64,000 bases of DNA, from the NCBI RefSeq assembly GCF_000001735.4, contig NC_003075.7:4403001-4467000 (forward strand), written 5' to 3'. Positions 11,216-22,021 of this stretch are shown one piece after another. Origin of the DNA: Arabidopsis thaliana (lineage: Eukaryota; Streptophyta; Magnoliopsida; Brassicales; Brassicaceae). The translations under genes and the position numbers were made by a program. The notes beneath the pieces were generated by a model. The model was not told the DNA's origin, ran no database searches, and was given only the letters and a program-made list of their open reading frames with translations. Position 1 is the stretch's first letter. Every line of letters starts with the position of its first letter.

Positions 11216-12057
11216 AAAACACAAAAGAAAAAATATTTCATCATTATACTCGACCAACAGAAGGTACAGAGTATTATAGGGAGTTTATCAAGTTTACAGA
11301 AGATTTGCTGAAGTTTTCCCAGTCAACAGGGAACAATGTTCAAAGACAAGTCAATAGAGTGTGGACCACGCGCTTTCTCCCAGAAGATAAGATAGCGAGA
11401 GAATCTCAAACTCAATCTCCACCACTCATTTTGAAATCGCTCTAACCTTATCCAAACAAGGTTACTCGATTCAACTCTTTCTCATCTCTCTCCGTCACCG
11501 CACTTCACCACAAATCGCCATCTCACTCTCGAGTCCAACGTGTTACTCGACCACCGGCAAAGCAACCACTTGACCACGGCGAAGAAAGTCACACAACCTC
11601 TTCTCGCCGTACTTGACCGCTTCGCCACCGTCACCAAGTTCACATTCATCGCTACTCGACCACGCGTCTTGGTTCGTTCCCTGCTCATCCCGGTTCATTG
11701 AAGGAATACTCGACCGTGTTAACCTACTCGACTTCATCTAGTAGACTCGACCTCGACTCAACCAACATTTCAAGATTCCAGGTTTCAATTCCGGTTCATT
11801 GAGAACTCACTCAACCGCCAGTGCTAGCAACCACCAGAGCCACTCGGTTTCTTTACTCAACCTATGATTTCTGCTCCACTCGATTCAATCCGTGAAAGAG
11901 GAACTCGAGAACGGTTAAGTTTACTCGAGTACTAGATTGTACTCGACCGACTTGGTCCATTTCATTGTCTGTTGATAGCGATTTTGGTTTCATTGTTTTC
12001 TTTGAGACTAACCTACTTACATTTGAGTTTTGAGTTCTCAATTTTTTGTAGGAGAAT
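11216..12057 (+). other. Integrase-to-env spacer of element II
   Basis: Non-coding spacer, homologous in reverse complement to 3050-4228. It holds many ACTCGACC/GGTCGAGT words between 11460 and 11960. It ends in a pyrimidine tract and GTAG|GAGAATCATG at about 12046-12060, an acceptor-like site immediately before the env-position start codon. Confidence 0.65.
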
Positions 12058-13175
12058 CATGAGTAACTATAGTGGCAGTTATTTAATTGATCCAGACTAT
12101 AACATGGATGAGACGAGTCATCGTCTTCGAGGCGAGAAAGAGAACAGAGAGAATATGATAACTTCAGAAGAAAAGCTGAGATAGGTCGAGGGAAGAGAGC
12201 AATGACAGAGAGGTATGAGCTGGTAGATGAAGATGTGGAAGACGAGTATATGCCTAAGCATACTCGCAGAGCCACCGAACTTCTGCACAAACCTTATATA
12301 TTGCCTGCTGAGGAGTATATCAGGCTCTTCATGCTGAATGAGTTCTGGAGCACAAGATATCCTTGCTCGACTACGCTGGCACAGCTTGGATTACTGGAGG
12401 ATGTTCAACACCTGTACAAGAGTTGTCACCTGGACACACTGATGGCTTACCCATATGTAGCCTATGAGGAAGAAACTATTAAGTTCCTCTCCACACTTCA
12501 AGTGGAGCTTTACCAAGGTATGACCTCTGATGATTAGGAATGCGAAGGATTGGAATTCTTGCGATTCTCTGTGTAAGGTCAGGATTATAGGCGCTATCAA
12601 TCAAACGCTTGGAAGGATTGTTTGGTTTCCCAAGTGGAACGGGTACTACGCCCAATTATGACAGAGAAGAGTTGAAAGACTTATGAATCACCATTGACAG
12701 CTTTGTACCGCTGAATTCTTCTAGACCCAAGAGCAATCAGATACGCAGTCTGGTCATCAGGTACTTCCAGCGTTCTATAGCCAATGTTCTCTACTCCCGA
12801 GAGATAACAGGGACTGTTACTAATTCTGATATGGAAATGATTGCTATGGCTCCCAAAGGCACTCTCCGCCAAACCAAGAATGGTATGTCTCTTCAAGGTG
12901 AAACCAATGACACACCTCTCTTTGTACTTCTTCTGATCCACCTATGTGGATACAAGATTTGGGCTGTCAGCAATAACCACAAGAGAGCACAAGGCGTTCT
13001 TTGCATAGGCGGTGTTGTGACACCGATTCTGATCGCTTGTGGAGTCCCAATCACATCTGATGGACTTGAGCCTTGGGCAATGGATATCGAGCATCTATAT
13101 CATTGCGAATTCCTGGAGTTCGCAATGGTTGTTTCTGTGTTTTGTTTTGTCCTGAGTACTCTCTTCCAAGTTTAG
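12058..13175 (+). pseudogene. Athila ORF-1-type (env-position) protein, element II
   Basis: Starts at ATG 12058 or 12059 (MSNYSGS...) with the same acceptor-like context as element I. A frameshift near 12120 and a stop at 12183 precede a clean stretch 12202-12537 (MTERYELVDEDVEDEYMPKHTRRATELL...), which ends at the same TSDD-stop as in element I. Downstream blocks PKSNQIRSLVIRYFQRS, MEMIAMAPKGTLRQT and LLLIHLCGYKIWAVSNNHKRA lie in another frame. The C-terminal basic third is deleted after EFLEFAMV. No function is known for the family. Confidence 0.72.
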
Positions 13176-13803
13176 TCACACAATGGACTGTGTGATTTAA
13201 GTTTGGGGGAGGGCTCAGGAAGTGTGTATTACATTGTATATACTCTTGAGTCTGCATTCATCTAATGCATAGAAACACCAAACAAAATTTGAAAAATTTC
13301 AGAAAATAATTTCACAAAAACAGACTGTTCATGTAGTTGCATTACATTTTAGGATCGAGTCTAGAGTGTTTCATTTAGGACTGTTGCATATGCATAGGGG
13401 ATAATGATGAGATAGCCTTGTAAGCATTTTGGTTCAACGGATAAACTTAGTGCCCTCGTTGCTAATTGTCTGTTGTGTAGTTAATGAAATTGAAGTAAAA
13501 CTGAACCATGCCTAGATTGCTCTACTCGACCACACTATCATGATCTGATACAATTCTCTATCAATTTGAACCTGATTCTGATTTTTAATTTTCATGTCTA
13601 CATCAAATTTGAACCCATGGATGCCCTAAAATACTTGGATTTTTTTACTCATTTTAACCACTCTTGTTAATCCAAGTAGCCGACTCTCCTTATTAGAGCA
13701 GTTAACTCGAACCCAAACCTAAATTTTCTTTCAAGCCCTATACCACTTGTGAGTGTTTATGAGGTCTTATTCCGATTAAGCTTGGTAGAAAGTATTAGGT
13801 TCG
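13176..13803 (+). other. 3' UTR of element II, first part
   Basis: The sequence begins with the internal purine run AAGTTTGGGGGAGGG (about 13200-13215) and is non-coding to 13803. Element III is inserted there. The UTR continues at 31094 on the far side. Confidence 0.8.
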
Positions 13804-14362
13804 TGATAACACTGTATTTTACTCATTTTAGGTGTGTGTTTATCATCATTTAGTTTTGCATTTGCTCATTATATCATATCATTTTGCACCATTTTAGCTT
13901 ATTTTGCATACTTAGGCATCTAGGATCATCTTGCATTCGCATTGCATGTTTTGGTGTGTTTTCAGGTGCAGAAGGAGCTAAAAAGGACTCTACTCAATTC
14001 ATTCACTCGATCCAGGCAGCTACAGAAGAGGCATCAATTCACTCGACCTCTGTACTCGATCAAGGATGCTACAGAGGAGGCTGCAGTTTACTCGACCCTC
14101 TTACTCGATCAAGGCAACCTCAGATGGAGCAGCAAACTGATCTACTCGCCCCTCCTACTCGATCTACTACTCGATCCATTTACTCGACCAAGGGTGACCA
14201 TCTCTACAAGACTTGTTGAGCTATCAAAGCGTCTTCGGATCCTCCTCATTCCCCACTCAACCAGACATTTGAGCATACGGATATGAGAGGATGAAGCATC
14301 TACTCGACCAATTGATCACTCCGAGCATAGACACAAAGGCACAGATTTTGTAGCACCCTCTT

Positions 14363-14385
14363 TACTCGATCCCCAAGATCGAGTA
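14363..14385. repeat. TCGA hairpin in family-B LTR
   Basis: TACTCGATC (14363-14371), a five-base loop CCCAA, then GATCGAGTA (14377-14385): nine perfectly paired bases. The equivalent site in the 3' LTR (about 30013-30035) has lost pairing at two positions. In family A the arms are ACTCGACC/GGTCGAGT, a paired C-to-T/G-to-A difference. Confidence 0.8.
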
Positions 14386-14445
14386 TTCGCCCAAACCGCC
14401 TCAAATCTCTTGTCTTCTAGTGAATCTAGGGTTTCAACATTTTAC

Positions 14446-14454
14446 TATAAATAG
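14446..14454 (+). promoter_or_regulatory. TATA-box candidate in family-B LTR
   Basis: TATAAATAG is conserved in all three family-B LTRs (14446-14454, 30096-30104, 47907-47915), just after the TCGA-word block. The promoter role is inferred from position. Confidence 0.6.
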
Positions 14455-15473
14455 ATCACTTTGGGGTTTGTCCAAAGGATCTATGCTTTATCTTTCAGTT
14501 TTTCTTTGTGTTTATGAATCTTAAAACCTTAATTACTCTTAATCTATTTCGTTTTTGCATTTAGTTCTTTAAGTAAAGTTGTATAGCTAGTTTAGATCTA
14601 CATTTTGGTATGATTTCAGTAATTTATGGGTTTGTGTTCTTGAGAATGTTGCTTGAGTAGTGATTAGGGTTCTTGAGGATGGATTAGATTAGGGTAATTT
14701 CTAGGTTAGTTAGGTGGTTAGTGTTTAGGGTAATACCCTTCTGGATTCGCTTGGCCCCTATGCGATTTTCGCTGGCTAATGTGGAGATTCGATCATAGAC
14801 GTCCAGCATCCAAAAGAGGTTCAAATGGATATCTGATTTACGAATTCCAGAGATCTGTAGACTCGACCAAGAGATTGGCTTGTATGCTTATTGGCTTTGG
14901 TAGATTGTTTCTTAAACTCTGCTCTGTTATGTTTCATCAACGAGTGTTGAGATTAGGAAGTGGTAGAGTTAGGGGGTCTCTGTCACGAGAGTGGATTGAC
15001 CCGATTTTTGTATCTATCGTCAAGGGTATCTACCTTTCACCTTTTAGCCATCTGATGAACCCTAGAGTTGCCTTTATCAATGAATCCATCCTTAGGACTT
15101 CTATTAGATTTATTTGTATTCCCTGTTGATTGCACTTTTATTTACCTGTTATTTATATCCCCTATTTGTATTCCTTGTTGATTGCATTTTAGTTCTTAAT
15201 TTTGTCACTTGTTAGTTCTACTCGACCCAATGATCGAGTAGGGCTCTTAAAGTTCTTATTTTTGTTGTTTGAATCCTGACCTAGGATTGTTACCAAAAAC
15301 CCACCATCATTATAATCTGGCTAGACTTAGTTGTTTCTGTACACATCTTGATTGCTAGCAATACAGTGGACTGGATTGACACCCCCTATAGCTGCATCGA
15401 CATATTTTTGTTTTAGGGAAATTGAACTGAATCACACATTCAACATAAGTAGGCCTAAAAACCTGCTTATTAA

Positions 15474-15488
15474 TTTGGCGATGTTGCC
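15474..15488 (+). other. Primer-binding site, tRNA-Asp type, decayed (element III)
   Basis: TTTGGCGATGTTGCC lies directly after the LTR. Against the consensus TGGCGCCGTTGCC, the CGCC core is altered (GCGATG). Confidence 0.75.
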
Positions 15489-15616
15489 AATTCATTGTTG
15501 CATTGTTACATTCAAGATATCAGAAACTTTTAAGATCAAGTTCTTTTCCATTTATCAAGTTACTAACTCATCTTTTCGTCTGCTTGTTTTTGTGGTGTAG
15601 GTACTAATCTTTGTGC

Positions 15617-17180
15617 ATGCAAACTCGATCCAAAGGTTCTGCACACCTACTACCATTCAGAGACAGAATTGACAGAATAACTCGTGAGTTACAAGAAACC
15701 AAAGCAAAGGCAGCCTGTGATCAGAAAAGACCAGCTGCTATGGGTCAACAGAACAGACCAGTTGATGTTCAAGACCAACCTAATGATGATCAACCATTAA
15801 ACATTGGTGTTGGTGATGCCCCAAGGAATCATCACCAAAGACAAGGGATAGTGCCACCACCAGTTCAGAACAACAACTTTGAGATCAAGAGTGGTCTCAT
15901 CTCAAAGATCCAAGGAAACAAGTTTCATGGTCTACCTATGGAAGATCCCCTGGACCATCTTGACAGCTTTGATAGGCTCTGTGGCCTTACCAAGATCAAT
16001 GGTGTCACTGAAGATATGTTTAAGCTCAGACTATTTCTCTTCTCTTTGGGAGACAAGGCACCACTGGGAGAAGACTCTGCCCCCAGACTTCATCAACTCA
16101 TGGGATGATTGTAAGAAAGTTTTTCTTGCGAAGTTCTTCTCTAACGTTCGCACCGCTAGATTGAGGAACGAGATCTCAGGTTTCAACCAGAAAAACAATG
16201 AAACTTTCTGTGAAGCTTGGGAGAGGTTTAAAAGCTACACCACTCAGTGCCCCCATCACGGTTTCAAGAAGGCTTCATTATTGAGCACACTCTATAGAGG
16301 AGCTTTACCAAAGATCAGAATGTTACTTGACACCCCCTCTAATGGAAACTTCCTGAACAAGGATGTAGAAGAAGGATGGGAGTTGGTCGAAAATCTAGCA
16401 CAATCTGATGGGTGCTACAATGAAGACTATGATCGCTCAGTGAGAGGAACTGGAGGCAGTGAGGATAAACAGAGCAAGGATATCAAAGCTCTGAATGAAA
16501 AGTTAGACAAGTTGTTGCTGGCTCAGAAGAAATAGATACACTACATCACTGATGAAGAGCACTTCCAAATGCAAGAAGGGGGGAATGATGAAACTGAAGA
16601 TATGTGCTACATTCAAAACCAACGAGGGTTCAACAAGGGGTACAACAACTACAAGCCCAACCCAAACCTCTCTTACAGAAGCACTAATGTAGCCAACCCT
16701 CAGGATAAAGTGTATCCACCACAACAGAATCAGTCCAAGCCTTTTGTTCAGTACAACCAAGGTTATGTCCCTAAACAACAGTTTAATGGAGGCTACCAAC
16801 AGCAGAATTCACCACCAGGGTTCACTCAACAACCACAACCAGCCCTAGCAGCTCAAGATCCTGACATTAAGCAACTCATTCAACAAATCATTCAAGGACA
16901 AGCTACTCGCGCTATGGCTTTTGACAAGAAGATAGCTGAATTACACAACAAGATAGCTGAATTACACAACAAGATCGATTGGTCTTACAACGATCTAAAT
17001 GTCAAGTTCGAAGCTCAGAATTCAAAAATCAAGTATGTGGAGAATCAATTTGCATCAACCTCTGCTCCGAAGCATCCTCAACAACTTCCAGGGAAAGCAG
17101 TCCAAAATCCTAAGGACTATGCTACTGCCAATGCTATCACCATCCACCAAGAAGATGAGTCTCCACCAAGTCATTAGACT
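15617..17180 (+). pseudogene. gag, element III (two lesions)
   Basis: The start is ATG 15617 (MQTRSKG), following a GTGTAG|GTAC acceptor-like site. Gag core blocks are [42 protein letters not shown] and WDDCKK.FLAKFF. A two-base loss at about 16060 shifts the frame, and a TAG follows LLLAQKK at 16535. Downstream the Gln/Asn/Pro-rich part (16569-17177) is open. It includes a duplicated 21-bp unit (16929-16949, 16950-16970) that repeats KIAELHN, and ends [13 protein letters not shown]. No CCHC zinc knuckle is visible. Confidence 0.87.
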
Positions 17181-17353
17181 CTCAATACTGAGGACAATAT
17201 GATTCAAGAAGGGGGGGGGGGGATTCAATTCAAATTGCAACACCTGCCACCCAGAAATTCATCTGGACCATAGAGCACACACCTTTGTCGAATACTTAAC
17301 ATTCTGGAAAAAAGTTCAAAATTAAAAAACTCAAGAATGATCAGAATCAAGAG
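17181..17353 (+). other. gag-protease linker with G-homopolymer, element III
   Basis: Short non-open stretch with a run of about ten G at 17212-17221, a likely slippage site. I see nothing else. Confidence 0.5.
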
Positions 17354-17938
17354 ATGATTAGCAGTGCCTCCACTCAAGAAGCATACAAGAAGAAATTCAT
17401 CCAAGAAAAGCTTGATGATCCCGGTTCATTCACTCTGCCATGCTCTCTAGGACCATTGACATTCAATAGGTGCCTTTGTGATTTGGGAGAATCAGTTAGC
17501 CTTATGCCTCTCTCTACAGCTAAAAGGCTAGGGATAATGGAATACAAGTTCTGCAACCTAGCTTTACTTTTCGCTAATGGTTCTGTTGCACATCCTCATG
17601 GTCTAATAGAGAATCTGCCTGTCAAGATTCAAAATGTTGAGATACCTATAGATTTTGTGGTATTAGACGTAGATGAGGAAGGCAAGGATCCCCTGATCCT
17701 AGGCAGACCATTCTTAGCTTCAGCTGGAGCAGTCATAGATGTCAGGAATGGAAAAATTAATCTGAACCTTGAAAAAGGCATCAAGATGAAGTTTGACATC
17801 AGAGAAGCTTCAGGAGTTCAGAATTTTGGGATTCAAAGCATGGATGTTGATGAAGAAACAGAAGTTGAAACCTCACCAAAAGTCAACTATACTTCTCAAA
17901 GGACTTTTGACCACAAGAAGAAACAACAGAAAGGCTAG
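17354..17938 (+). pseudogene. Aspartic protease domain, element III
   Basis: The open frame of 194 codons starts in an upstream gag-linked segment rather than at a true ATG. Retropepsin signature: [19 protein letters not shown], then [19 protein letters not shown] (active-site Asp present; DLGE where relatives have DLGA) and [18 protein letters not shown]. After KFDIREA the sequence departs from the autonomous elements. The linker leading to RT (the [14 protein letters not shown] block of the others) is absent and an acidic stretch [11 protein letters not shown] follows. A -1 shift near 17900 would join it to the next ORF. Confidence 0.85.
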
Positions 17939-17940
17939 CT

Positions 17941-18678
17941 CAGACTAAAGATCCCAAAGAAGATGACTGGTATGAGATGAGAAAAAAATTTAAATGGCAA
18001 AGCAGAGTCATAGAAGGATTGTCTTCAAGGGTGATGAAGATGAAAGAACAACTATGGATGTTTGAAAAAAGAGTTCAAAAATTTTCAAATGGTATTGATC
18101 CAGAGAAGATGGAAACTGCACTAGCTATCAAGGAGGACGAAAATTTCACAACAGAATGGTTTGCACAAGAAGATCAGAAAGGAGTTCACTTAGAGGAAAG
18201 AAACCTAGAGAGCAAGTTGTTGAGTGAGGAGGAAATCACTATTTCGACTTATTCTCCAGGAGTGCCTAAACAGCCCACCAACCCCTCTGCTGAAAAAGAA
18301 CACTTGATTCATGATTCTGTTGCTGAAGAACTTCTGGAGCTCTGAGTTGGATACAAAGCTCAAGAGGATACCATTGGGGAGCTAACTTACAAGATGGACG
18401 AACTGAACCATGCAATCTTGGAACTTAAAGAAATGGTTAAAGGCTACCCCAGTTTTGAATTTGAGGATTGGTCAAAAGAGCCTGGTTCAGAAGAAGAAGA
18501 CTACTTTGCTTGTCAAAAAGAAGCTTATTTTGAAGAAAAATCAAATGAGTACTCATCCTACCATATCTCAAGAAAGGATGCAAAGTATGATTCAAACACT
18601 AAAAATTCAACCACTAAAGATGAAGACTTCTCTGTTCCTCTCTTCAACCTCTTTTCTGACTGTAAGAGTCAAGCTTAG
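17941..18678 (+). CDS. Unrecognised acidic/coiled-coil ORF in the place of RT-integrase, element III
   Basis: I do not recognise this protein. One frame runs from about 17905 to 18678, broken only by a TGA at 18343-18345. It opens with [19 protein letters not shown], continues with a basic/heptad-like stretch (RKKFKWQSRVIEGLSSRVMK, then EQLWMFEKRVQKF), then Glu-rich segments, a second helical part (TYKMDELNHAILELKEMVKG) and an acidic, Ser-rich tail ending CKSQA. It lies between protease and the env-position ORF, exactly where RT, RNase H and integrase are found in the related elements, and shows none of their motifs. Likely once fused to protease by readthrough. The stop makes this copy defective. 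It could be a captured host fragment or a lineage-specific ORF; the sequence alone does not decide. Confidence 0.6.
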
Positions 18679-19489
18679 TGACTTAAAACAAGCTCACTTG
18701 GAAGGAAATCCCATGTCTATCCATGTATATAATTTTCTATTTTTCTTGTTATTTTTGAAGTTTTTGTTTAAGTGTTTCAGGTTTGTTTTAGTGACCCTAA
18801 GGGAGTCAACGGTCGAGTAAATTCAAACCAAGTCAAGAAAAATCTCAACCGTTGATCGAGTAGAATGAGGAGGAGCGTTTTGAGCCGTTGATTTGAATGA
18901 CCAAATGGAAAAAGCATCACCACCGTTTGATCGAGTGAATTCCTGAAGTTTACTTTGGTCCAATTGATCGAGTAGACAAGAAAAAGGAGCTCTCCTAGCC
19001 GTTGGATCGAATTTTGCGCAACTCAAGAAGATGCTCGATTCTTTACTCGAGCTCTCATTATTTTGAAACGAAAGCATAATTCCGTGACCCCCTTGCCCCC
19101 CCCCCCAAAGCTATTACCCATACCCCTCACCATTTCCAATCAACTTTTCTATCTCTTCCAAAGCAAACCAAAGACCAATCTCCTCTACCCATTGATTTCG
19201 ACAAACCCTCATTGAAACTCTCTCTTTCATCATCTCGTTTTCGCAACCCCTCACATTGAAGTCTTCATTCCAAACCCTTCCCCTAAAACGCTCCCTATCA
19301 CTCTTTAAGAATCTGTTCCCCTTCAACAATACTTCACCAAAGTTACTCGAACTCTCCAAAGTCCATCCTCAAGCATTCAATCAGTTTCAAACTCAAAATT
19401 TCATCACCAAAGAAACCGATTCCCTTCTCCTTTGATACCTCTTTGGGAGTTGTTTTTAATTGCTTTGTTGAAACTCACCACCAATCTTC
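18679..19489 (+). other. Spacer before env-position ORF, element III
   Basis: A T-rich stretch (18720-18790) is followed by a block with GGTCGAGT/GATCGAGT words (18810-18985). A C/T-rich leader with a C-homopolymer at about 19099-19107 runs to the ATG at 19490. No supported coding sequence. Confidence 0.65.
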
Positions 19490-21237
19490 ATGGATTCAAC
19501 AAGGAAGAGTTTATCTCGGGCAAGAAGATCCTCTGTTGATCATGAAGAAGTTGAGGCGTTTGACATGAGTGGCATGACTGAACGCCAAATTCGCCAAGCT
19601 CGCCGTGCTCAAAGATCAAGCTTGATTCAAGGTGGAAGCTCAAGCCGCTCAACCATGCACAGAGAAGAAGTAGCTCGAGGAAAGAGGGTCGTTGAAGCTG
19701 AAGAAGAACACCATGAAGAGGCACCTTTTGAAGAAACGGTTTCTGAAGAAAAGGTTGAGATCATCGGGGATGATACACCAACCCCTGTTGGGAGAAGAAA
19801 CCGGCCAAGGAGGAAGAGAGAGCCAACCCCGAGCGAGTACTATCAATATTTGAAAGAGTTGAAGTTTGAGGGAACTAGTTACCCTCATAAGGGAACGATG
19901 CAAGAGCGAGGTATTTGTGGTGATGTGGAATACTTGATGGAATTGGCAAATCTTGCAACATTCATGAGCTGCCAATGTGGGGGATATAAAGAGGAGAGCT
20001 GCCAACTCCTTGCAACCTCAAGGTTCATTTCTGTGTTGATGATTCAGAGAAAGAAGAGAGAGGAGGTCTTGGGTACATAACTTTCAAAGTTAGGGATGTC
20101 GAGTATACTCTTGATATTTGCCATCTTAATACCATTTTCGGGTTCCCAAGTGGAGAAGGAATCCGCCAAGACTATGATCAAGAAGAGCTGAAATCTCTTT
20201 GGAAGACAATCGTCGGTCCGAAGCCCTTCTCGCCAACCAAGAGCAAGAGTTCTTCAATCCGAAATCCCGTGATTAGATACCTCCACCAATGCATCGCCAA
20301 CACCCTCTTTCCGAAGAAGGTCACCGGATCTGTTAGTGAAGAGGAGCTATGCATGATAGACCAATCTTTGGTCTTCATTTTGAGGGAGACAAAAGATGGG
20401 AGGAAGATGGATGGTGATAGAGCGGACACTTCATTGAGTGTTGTTCTCTTGGATCACCTTTTGAGCTACATGGAGTATGCTGCAACCATCCATCGCTCGG
20501 GAATTCGCGGGAGTCTTTGTGTTGGTGGTCTCTTAACGCCAATACTAGGAGCTGTGGGTATGGAATTCGGAACCCCTGACGTGTTGCCTAAGTTCATTGA
20601 CCTCGACTACCTCAAGGGGAAGGATTTTCTTGAGAAAACAACTCCAGCGGATCGCTACCTCTTCAAGTTCAACCATACGGAGCTTGGACCTTCTCTGTTG
20701 CCCCTACCATGCGAGAACCAGACTTCGGTGAAGACAAAGCCCAACATCAATTTCATGCCATCTCCCTTTGCCTTGAACATCGACATTGTAGGGGCTCGTG
20801 AATATAGTCCAGCCGACTATGAGCAAGACGAGTACTTCACTCAAGCCGATTATGAGGAGCAAATCGAGTTTGAGCAACATATTTATCAACTGGAGCATGG
20901 GACCAGCGAACAAGAGCAAGCTCATTATGAAGAAGGTGATGATCAAGGAGGAGATGAGATTGCTGAACTTCACAAGAAGCTCGGTGTACTTGAAGAGCTT
21001 GGGAACCTTCACACCAAGACAATGAAGGGTTTCAAGAAGAAGATGAGAACAATGAAGAAATCGCTCAAGAGTATGGCTGTTCAACTCAAGGACTTCCAGA
21101 GCAAGCCAAGGCCATCGTCTCCCAACCCCGAAGTAAGAAGAAACGGTTCAACAAGCTCAGCTGCAAGGAGAGCTGAAAGGATCGATCAACCCCGAGCTTC
21201 ATCTTTTGAGCCTCGCGAAGTTATCTTCGAGCTGTGA
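19490..21237 (+). pseudogene. Athila ORF-1-type (env-position) protein, element III
   Basis: The best-preserved copy of this family in the window, starting at ATG 19490 (MDSTRKSLSRARRSS). The first part (to about 20010) is highly charged with an arginine-rich stretch (GRRNRPRRKREPTPSEYYQ) and the conserved MQERGICGDVEYLMELANL. A single frameshift near 20010-20020 separates it from the remainder, where GYITFKVRDVEYTLDICHLN, FGFPSGEG, QEELKSLWKT, VIRYLHQCIAN, SLCVGGLLTPILGAVG and an acidic region lead into a predicted coiled coil (AELHKKLGVLEELGNL, KKKMRTMKKSLKSM) and a Ser/Pro/Arg tail ending at 21237. No signal peptide is seen; function unknown. Confidence 0.8.
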
Positions 21238-22021
21238 GAGCCAAGGAGTAGGTAGAGACGAGCTTCCACACGCTCGACTGGGCAGAACGAGCAAAACCCT
21301 CCCGCCTCAACTTCAGCCCCTGCCTATACCCAAGAGAGTATGAACGACTATGTCTCCATCTACTTCACCTGATCACTGAGGTAACACAACCTCACTCATT
21401 GTACATACCATTAGCATTTTTATTTTTCTTGTGTGTTTTTTGTTTTAGTCTTGAATTCTTTCTCAGATTTTTATTACCCAAGGGACTTTGTAATTTAAGT
21501 TTGGGAAGTGTTCAAGACATGTTTAACATTGTGTTCTCTTTTCTTATTTCAAATTTTGCATCATCTAAGGCATAGAAAAACCATACCAATTTGAAAATTT
21601 TTCAGAAAATGATTTCATCAAAAACAGAGTGTCATGAAGATTGCTTATCATTTTAGGATTGTATATAGAGTGCTTGCATTTAGAATTGCTCATTTGCATA
21701 GGGGATAATGATGATTTCAAACCGATAAGCATATTTTGATTCAATAAAGTAAGTTCAACGCACAGGTTGTTAGTTCTCTGTTGCATAACCGATTGTATCT
21801 CTGAAGTAAGACCGCACCCCGCTTTGAATTTGTAACTTGACTATACTATTTTGATTCGAAACTTGCTTATGTGATGCCAATCCCTATCTATTAGAACCTA
21901 AACTGAATTTGCAATTATCATGTCTATGCATTGTTTGTGAACTCATGGCTACCATATACAGACTTGGATTATCTTATTCACTTCACCACCCTCTATTAAT
22001 CCAAGTAGCTGTCTCGCATTT
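21238..22021 (+). other. 3' UTR of element III, first part
   Basis: Non-coding. It includes the internal purine run AAGTTTGGGAAG near 21499 and sequence resembling 13190-13690. Interrupted at 22021 by element IV, with CATTT at 22017-22021 as left target duplication. Confidence 0.8.

Larger units (their letters stand above)
13804..15472 (+). repeat. 5' LTR of element III (family B)
   Basis: This LTR is 1669 bp, starts TGATAACACTG and ends TTATTA, where the partner LTR ends TTATCA. Positions 13990-14390 hold repeated ACTCGATC/ACTCGACC words. They include a perfect hairpin TACTCGATC-CCCAA-GATCGAGTA at 14363-14385. TATAAATAG at 14446-14454 is a likely promoter. Confidence 0.92.

Noticed and set aside
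11014..11257. Two overlapping minus-strand frames opposite element II integrase (also 24180-25137, 37351-37635, 38010-38550)
   Set aside because: Antisense shadows of gag or integrase codons. The sense strand carries the conserved motifs.
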